From NCBI RefSeq assembly GCF_023721815.1, contig NZ_JAMDLI010000001.1, positions 248,001 through 312,000 of the forward strand: a DNA stretch of 64,000 nt, in the 5' to 3' direction. Source of the stretch: Pleomorphomonas sp. JP5 (lineage in GTDB: Bacteria > Pseudomonadota > Alphaproteobacteria > Rhizobiales > Pleomorphomonadaceae). This document shows positions 59,045 to 64,000 of the stretch, piece by piece. Position 1 is the first letter of the stretch; the number at the start of each line of letters is the position of its first letter. The notes beneath the pieces are model-generated. The model saw only the letters and a program-made list of their open reading frames with translations. It was not told the DNA's origin and searched no databases. A program made the position numbers and the translations under genes.

Positions 59045-59887
59045 ATGCCGCCGTCAATTCTGCTCCTGCTGCCGGCACTCGCTCTTTCGGCCGTGGTGTT
59101 TCTCGCCCCCTTCGTCTGGTTGGCGAGCACATCCTTCCGCACCCAGGCGGAGGGATCGTTGCTGCTCGCGGACGGGCTATCCTTCGACAACTACATCCGC
59201 CTTCTCGCCGATCCGTTCTTCCTCGAGGTTCTTCTGCGGACGCTGGCCTACAGCGTCATCACGACAATCCTCTCGCTGATTGTCGCGCTGCCGGTCGCAC
59301 GCTTCATCGTCACCCGCGCCGGTCGTCTCAAAGGCATCTTGCTGGCCTTGATGCTGGTGCCATTGGTGTCCGGAGCGCTGCTGCCTTCGCTCGGCATGCT
59401 GCACCTGATGGGGCCTCTCGGCGTGGTCAACGGCGCCTCCCGGCTCATGGGCCTGCCGACCGTGAAGCTGCTCGGCACGCCCACCGGCATCCTGATCGGC
59501 CTCGTCCAATCCTTCCTGCCCCTGATGGTCCTGCCTCTCGTCAACACTCTGGCTCGTCTGCCAGCTGACCTCGAGCAGGCTGCCGCTTCGCTGGGGGCGC
59601 CGGCAACCGCCATATGGCGCCGTGTGATCCTGCCGCTCGCCATGCCCGGCGTGGTGGCGGGCTCTGTGCTGGTGTTCTGTGCCACCTTCACGTCCTTCGT
59701 CACGCCGCAGGTGCTTGGACAGGGACACATCGCCACATTCGGAACCGTGGCCTACCAACAGGCAGGCCAGGTCCTCGACTGGCCGTTCGCCTCGGCGCTC
59801 GCCATGGTGGCGCTCGTCATGATCGGCCTCCTGCAAGTTGCCATTGCCATCGGTAGCCGCCTCATTCGCCGTCAGGAGGCTCAATGA
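59045..59887 (+). CDS. ABC transporter permease (PotB-like)
   Basis: A 280-aa inner-membrane permease with about six hydrophobic segments and the EAA loop LEQAAASLGAPATAIWRRVILP. N-terminus LLLLPALALSAVVFLAPFVW. It forms the channel with the next permease, whose start overlaps its stop (ATGA at 59884-59887). Confidence 0.92.
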   Translation: MPPSILLLLPALALSAVVFLAPFVWLASTSFRTQAEGSLLLADGLSFDNYIRLLADPFFLEVLLRTLAYSVITTILSLIVALPVARFIVTRAGRLKGILLALMLVPLVSGALLPSLGMLHLMGPLGVVNGASRLMGLPTVKLLGTPTGILIGLVQSFLPLMVLPLVNTLARLPADLEQAAASLGAPATAIWRRVILPLAMPGVVAGSVLVFCATFTSFVTPQVLGQGHIATFGTVAYQQAGQVLDWPFASALAMVALVMIGLLQVAIAIGSRLIRRQEAQ

Positions 59888-60702
59888 TGTCCCTGGCCAC
59901 CACCCAGACATTGGTTACGCGTCTCTGGCGAGGCCTCCACGTTCTGTGGATTGTAATTGCCTACTTCGTGCTGCTTGCACCGATCGCCGTTCTGATCCTC
60001 GCGTCTTTCGACGACGGCAGCTTCTTCCGCTTCCCGCCGCAACGGCTGTCGCTCCGCTGGTTCGAAGCGGCGACCGTCAGCCGCGAATACCGCAGCGCTC
60101 TCGGCATATCCTCGGTGGTGGCGGTGCTCGCGGCGACCATCGCGGTGGTCGCGGGGTCGCTCGCCGCCTACGTCCTCGTGCGTCACCGGCCTCGCGGCGC
60201 CAGGATCATCGAGGCCATCCTGCTGGCCCCGCTGGTACTGCCGCTGATCGTCTGGGCGATCGCGCTGATGCAGATCTATTCGGCGCTGAGCCTCACCGGC
60301 ACGCTGACCGGACTGGTGCTCGCCCACACGGTGATCACCCTGCCCTATGCTGTCCGCATCATGCATGCCACGTTCGAGCGTATCGATCCGGTGTTCGAGG
60401 CGGCGGCAACAAGTCTCGGCGCCCGTCCCTTCGACGTGGCGCGGCGCATCATCATTCCGCTCGCCCTGCCCGGCCTGCTGACCTCCACTGCCTTTTCACT
60501 GCTGGTCTCGTTCAACGACGTCATCGTCTCGGCCCTGATTGCCGGCGGTCGCTGGATGACCTTTCCCGTCCGCCTCTATTCGCAGTTGCGCGGACAGGGT
60601 GTCGATCCAACCACGCTCGCCATCGGCGCGGGCATCATCGCGATCATCCTTCTCGCCGCCATTGTCGGTGAGCTGACCATGAAATGGTCGCGGCAAGTGT
60701 GA
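59884..60702 (+). CDS. ABC transporter permease (PotC-like)
   Basis: A 272-aa permease. The EAA motif is FEAAATSLGARPFDVARRII, and FNDVIVSALIAGGRWMTFPV is typical of PotC proteins. It is coupled to the upstream permease and followed 7 bases later by the phosphorylase gene. Confidence 0.92.
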   Translation: MMSLATTQTLVTRLWRGLHVLWIVIAYFVLLAPIAVLILASFDDGSFFRFPPQRLSLRWFEAATVSREYRSALGISSVVAVLAATIAVVAGSLAAYVLVRHRPRGARIIEAILLAPLVLPLIVWAIALMQIYSALSLTGTLTGLVLAHTVITLPYAVRIMHATFERIDPVFEAAATSLGARPFDVARRIIIPLALPGLLTSTAFSLLVSFNDVIVSALIAGGRWMTFPVRLYSQLRGQGVDPTTLAIGAGIIAIILLAAIVGELTMKWSRQV

Positions 60703-60709
60703 GTGCATC

Positions 60710-61528
60710 ATGACTGACTATCCCTACCTCGATCGCATGCCGAAGTTCGAACGCGACGGCATTCCCTCGCTGACCGGTTTCCGGCGCGACAGTGTCGCCG
60801 CCAAGGTGGTCCTTGCTGTCCGCGATCCGCTGGTCGTCGGCGAAGGGGCAGACGAGGACCAGATCGTGGCCGAGCTCGAAGGCACCGAGCAGGTGGCACG
60901 CACCGGTCTTTTCACCACCTACACCGGCCGCTTTCGCGGCATACCGATTTCGGTCGTACTCGGCGGATCCGGCTCACCGGAAGCCGAACTCGCGCTCATG
61001 GATCTCTTCAATTACACCGATTGCGATACGGTGATCCGCATCGGGGGCTGCGGTGCCTGGGGCGAGAAGGTGCGTGTCGGCGACATCGTCATTTCCTCCG
61101 GCGCCGTGCGCGACGAGGGTATGACCAAGGCCCATGTCCGTGCCGAGTATCCCGCTGTCTCTGACTGGCGGGTGGTCGCCGCCATGGCGGCGGAGGCCGA
61201 GGCCATCGGTCACCCCTTCCACGTCGGCATCACCCGTTCGGGCGACAGCGAATATTGCGGCTGGGGCAAGCCCGGTCCGGGCGGCTATCTGCAGGATGAG
61301 CACAAGCAGATCATCGACTACTGGCGGCGCGCCGGTATCCTCAATACGGACCGCGAGGCGGCGGCGATCCTGACGCTGTCGAGCCTCTACGGTCGGCGCG
61401 GCGGCGCCGTGTCGTCGGTCGGCGACAATGTGGTGACCGGCGAACCTCATCGTTCGGGCTCCGGCCAGCGCAACGCCATCCTCGTCGGGCTCGGCGCATT
61501 GGCGCGCCTCGCCGAGGAGGGGCAATGA
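60710..61528 (+). CDS. Nucleoside phosphorylase (uridine/purine phosphorylase family)
   Basis: A 272-aa PNP_UDP_1 enzyme that splits a nucleoside with phosphate into base and pentose 1-phosphate. Blocks: VVLGGSGSPEAELALMDLF, VIRIGGCGAWGEKVRVGDIV and, near the C-terminus, GAVSSVGDNVVTGEP. It lies inside the transport operon between permease and ATPase genes, with an ATGA overlap into the latter. This is direct support for a nucleoside-type transport substrate. Confidence 0.88.
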   Translation: MTDYPYLDRMPKFERDGIPSLTGFRRDSVAAKVVLAVRDPLVVGEGADEDQIVAELEGTEQVARTGLFTTYTGRFRGIPISVVLGGSGSPEAELALMDLFNYTDCDTVIRIGGCGAWGEKVRVGDIVISSGAVRDEGMTKAHVRAEYPAVSDWRVVAAMAAEAEAIGHPFHVGITRSGDSEYCGWGKPGPGGYLQDEHKQIIDYWRRAGILNTDREAAAILTLSSLYGRRGGAVSSVGDNVVTGEPHRSGSGQRNAILVGLGALARLAEEGQ

Positions 61529-62610
61529 AGGACTACCTCCACATCGAGGACGTGACCAAGCGTTTCGGTGAAACCGAGGTGCTGAAGGGGATTTCGCTCA
61601 CCATTCCCAAGGGCGATTTCGTGGCTCTGCTCGGTCCGTCGGGCTGTGGCAAATCGACACTGCTCAAGATCATCTCCGGCCTGGAAACCGAGACGGCGGG
61701 TCGCATCCGTCTGGCCGGTGAGTGGCTGGCCGGCGTGCCTGCCTTCCGGCGCGACATCGGCGTCGTCTTCCAGAGCTACGCGCTGTTCCCGCATTTGAGC
61801 GTCGCCGAGAACGTCCGCTTCGGCCTCGACATGCGTCGCATGGGGCGGGCGGAGGCCGACGACCGCGTGCGCGAGGCACTCGATCTCGTCAAGCTCGACG
61901 GCCTCGGGGACCGCATGCCACGCCAGCTATCGGGCGGCCAGCAGCAGCGCGTCGCCATCGCCCGAGCGCTAGCCATTCGCCCTCGCCTTCTCCTGTTGGA
62001 CGAGCCGCTCAGCAACCTCGACGCCATCCTGCGCAAGAGCGTGCGCGTCGATCTCCGCGAGCTTCACGCTCGCGTCGGCGCCACCACTGTCATGGTCACC
62101 CACGACCAGGAGGAGGCGATGAGCATGGCCGACAAGGTGGCGGTGATGCATGACGGGGCCATCGAGCAGTGGGGCAGCCCGGAAGATATCTACGAACGCC
62201 CTGCCACTGCCTTCATCGGCACCTTTGTCGGCAATCCACCTGCCAGTCTGGTAACGGCCCGCCGGCATCTTTCCGGAGGCTGGAGCGTTGGCAAGACGGC
62301 TTGGTCCCCGGATCCCCTGCTGGGCGAAAGGCTGGATAGGGTAAGAAACCTCGAAGTTAGGCTTGGCCTTCGGGCCGAGCGGCTCGACCTCGTCGAGCAC
62401 GACGCGCCGGGCGCTTTTTCGGCCGAACTTACGTCGTCGGAGTATCTCGGCGGCGAACGCTTGCTGCACTTTCTCGTCGAGGGTCATCGCGTTGCAGTGG
62501 CTCATGCCGGCGCGTCGCCCGAGGTCGGCGCGGTTGTGGGCCTCCGACCGCGCGCCGCCGACGTGATGTTGTTCGACATCAATACCGGCCTCAGGATCGA
62601 CACCCAATGA
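61525..62610 (+). CDS. ABC transporter ATP-binding protein (PotA-like)
   Basis: A 361-aa ATPase: Walker [14 protein letters not shown], signature [16 protein letters not shown], Walker [13 protein letters not shown], and switch His in [13 protein letters not shown]. The C-terminal TOBE domain starts after [20 protein letters not shown]. It belongs to the two permeases and binding protein upstream. Confidence 0.93.
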   Translation: MKDYLHIEDVTKRFGETEVLKGISLTIPKGDFVALLGPSGCGKSTLLKIISGLETETAGRIRLAGEWLAGVPAFRRDIGVVFQSYALFPHLSVAENVRFGLDMRRMGRAEADDRVREALDLVKLDGLGDRMPRQLSGGQQQRVAIARALAIRPRLLLLDEPLSNLDAILRKSVRVDLRELHARVGATTVMVTHDQEEAMSMADKVAVMHDGAIEQWGSPEDIYERPATAFIGTFVGNPPASLVTARRHLSGGWSVGKTAWSPDPLLGERLDRVRNLEVRLGLRAERLDLVEHDAPGAFSAELTSSEYLGGERLLHFLVEGHRVAVAHAGASPEVGAVVGLRPRAADVMLFDINTGLRIDTQ

Positions 62611-63557
62611 GACGCTCCGAGTTCCTCTGCATCGGACCGGTCGTCCTCGATCGGGTCATCGAGGTGGATCGCATTCCTGGCCCAGACGACAAGGCCTTTA
62701 TCAGTGCGAAATACGACACGGCCGGTGGTCCTGCGCGAAACGTGGCCTTCGCGTTGGCCGGCTGGGGCGAGCGTGTGGTCGCCGCCTCCGTCGTTGGTGA
62801 CGACTCCGTCGGTCAGCGGCTGCTCGACAGACTGAGCGAAGCCGGTGTTGGAACCGACGCCATCGAACGTGTGCCAGATCTTGAAACGGCAAGCTGCACC
62901 ATCATCGTCGACGGCACCGGGGAGCGGGCTATCCTCATCGACCCGATCGACGATGCCGTGCTTGCCCGCATCGGATCGAATCTGCGGCCATCGTCAGGCG
63001 ACGCCGTTCTTGCCAACCTCTTTCATGATCACGCCGCCTTCGACGCGCTGACGGAGGCCCGTTTAGCTGGGGCCTTGGCGTTTATTGATCTGGAGTGGCC
63101 CGAAATCGGGCGGTGGGGCTGGGCGGCAGCAAAACGCGCCGCCGCAGCGGCAGATGTCGCCGTCACCAATCGACAGGTGCTCAAGGCCTTTGCCGAGGAG
63201 CGGGGTATTGCGCCCGACGACAAGGCAGCGGCAGCCCTTTCCGATGAGCTCAAGCCAGCCGGCGGTCGCGTCTGCGTCACGCTCGGCGCTGATGGCGTGG
63301 TCGCCCGTGATGGCGACCACCTCTTCCGCCTGGCGGCGATGCCGGTGACGCCGAAGAACACCACCGGAGCCGGTGACCGCTTTCTCGCCGGGCTTGCTCG
63401 GGCGCTGACCGTCGGGACCACCTTCGAGCGCTCGCTCGCCCATGGTGTCGCGGCAGCCGGTCTCCATCTCGCCGGTGCTGGCGGCACCTGGGCCGAGGTG
63501 GAACGCGCAGCCGTGACCGTCAACGTTTGTCCTCTTTCCGCAGGAGCCCTGCCGTGA
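62607..63557 (+). CDS. PfkB-family sugar/nucleoside kinase
   Basis: A 316-aa ribokinase-fold kinase. The N-terminal signature TAGGPARNVAFALAGWGE and the C-terminal KNTTGAGDRFLAGLARAL (catalytic Asp in GAGD) are clear. Related members act on ribose, pseudouridine, adenosine or sulfofructose. Coupled by ATGA to the ATPase gene and by GTGA to the next gene, it likely phosphorylates the sugar or nucleoside that enters. Confidence 0.9.
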   Translation: MRRSEFLCIGPVVLDRVIEVDRIPGPDDKAFISAKYDTAGGPARNVAFALAGWGERVVAASVVGDDSVGQRLLDRLSEAGVGTDAIERVPDLETASCTIIVDGTGERAILIDPIDDAVLARIGSNLRPSSGDAVLANLFHDHAAFDALTEARLAGALAFIDLEWPEIGRWGWAAAKRAAAAADVAVTNRQVLKAFAEERGIAPDDKAAAALSDELKPAGGRVCVTLGADGVVARDGDHLFRLAAMPVTPKNTTGAGDRFLAGLARALTVGTTFERSLAHGVAAAGLHLAGAGGTWAEVERAAVTVNVCPLSAGALP

Positions 63558-64000
63558 ACACTTCCGCCGAGGCGATCCGCCGCGTATTCGCCGCCGCATG
63601 TCTGGGCGATGCTCTGGGCGCTGCCACCGAGGCCATGCACCCGAACGACATCGTCGCCGTATTCGGCGGCCGGGTGGATCGCCTGTTGCCGCCACCACCC
63701 AAGGCGCCCTTCGCAGCTGGCCTGACGCCCGGCCGGCTGACCGACGACGCAACGCAGATGCTGGCCATGGCGCGGCGCATTATGGCCACCCATGGCCGAC
63801 CGACGGTCGACGATGCCGTCGCTGGCATGCTTGACTGGGCCGAGGATGCCGACGTCTTTGCCCGCTTCGCCGGACCGACCACCCGCATCGCCGTCGAGCA
63901 GTTGAAGGCCGGAGCCGATCCGGCCGCCGTCGCCAGCCCGTCCGTCTACTCCTGCATGTTCGGCACATCGAATGGCGGCGCGATGCGCGCCCCAGCCGCT
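63554..64000 (+). CDS. ADP-ribosylglycohydrolase family protein, 3' end outside window
   Basis: The first 149 residues of a DraG/ARH-type N-ribosyl hydrolase. GDALGAATE and LTDDATQMLAMAR are the magnesium-binding motifs of the family. It starts with GTG overlapping the kinase stop and runs off the window. In this operon it may cleave a ribosyl bond in a nucleoside-like compound instead of removing ADP-ribose from proteins; that is inferred from its neighbours. Confidence 0.88.
   Translation, partial: MNTSAEAIRRVFAAACLGDALGAATEAMHPNDIVAVFGGRVDRLLPPPPKAPFAAGLTPGRLTDDATQMLAMARRIMATHGRPTVDDAVAGMLDWAEDADVFARFAGPTTRIAVEQLKAGADPAAVASPSVYSCMFGTSNGGAMRAPAA

Overview
The window is a high-GC chromosomal segment of an alphaproteobacterium, most likely Hyphomicrobiales (Rhizobiales). 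Signs are the gene families, the GAAC-N7-GAAC form of the SOS box, and phage genes of rhizobial type. Genus cannot be fixed from sequence alone. It has three parts: a host sugar region (1-13286), a complete-looking prophage of about 40.7 kb (13364-54081) in a tRNA-Ser gene, and a host transport and nucleoside-catabolism locus (54082-64000).

Left host region. After the 3' part of lipB comes a YtfQRT/YjfF-type ABC importer (binding protein, ATPase, two permeases) for a furanose sugar. Next, on the minus strand, are galT, galK and a close AraC homologue whose arabinose-contacting residues all sit at the same numbers as in E. coli AraC. Divergent from araC are araD, an araA-family isomerase and an aldo/keto reductase. 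Together these look like uptake and catabolism of arabinose- and galactose-containing furanosides. No araB or galE is present here.

Prophage. A 17-bp direct repeat, formed by the 3' end of tRNA-Ser(GCU) at the left and by an internal copy next to the integrase at the right, marks attL and attR. The left end carries cargo: an SOS-box-controlled Y-family polymerase with a small zinc protein, and an AT-rich ApeA-like HEPN protein that is a defence candidate. Then, on the minus strand and so listed from last to first transcribed, come lysis genes (holin, overlapping spanins, GH108 endolysin), tail genes (fibre, J, I, K, L, M, tape measure, G/GT with a -1 frameshift site, tail tube), head-tail connectors, HK97-type capsid, protease, portal, terminase and HNH endonuclease, and the early leftward genes (replication protein with internal iterons, HicAB, Dam-type methylase, ASCH protein, ParB-MT-A70 fusion, Cro-like gene). 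The immunity switch at 46.9-48.5 kb has five related operators around a LexA/CI-type repressor and a secreted moron. The rightward early operon encodes a phage sliding clamp, a neighbour ending in a clamp-binding motif, several small unknown proteins, and ends at the convergent integrase. No module is obviously broken, so the prophage may be inducible.

Right host region. A decayed stretch with a serine-recombinase remnant is followed by an amidohydrolase divergent from a LysR regulator, then a tightly coupled operon: PotD-like binding protein, two permeases, nucleoside phosphorylase, PotA-like ATPase, PfkB kinase and the start of an ADP-ribosylglycohydrolase. This combination suggests import and breakdown of a nucleoside-like compound.

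Most notable items: five-operator immunity region; HicA whose only well-placed start is ATA; iterons with 20-bp spacing inside the replication gene; phage clamp next to a -QMELF protein; HEPN cargo; GGGAAAC frameshift site in the tail chaperone gene; plus-strand lipoprotein moron inside the tail operon.
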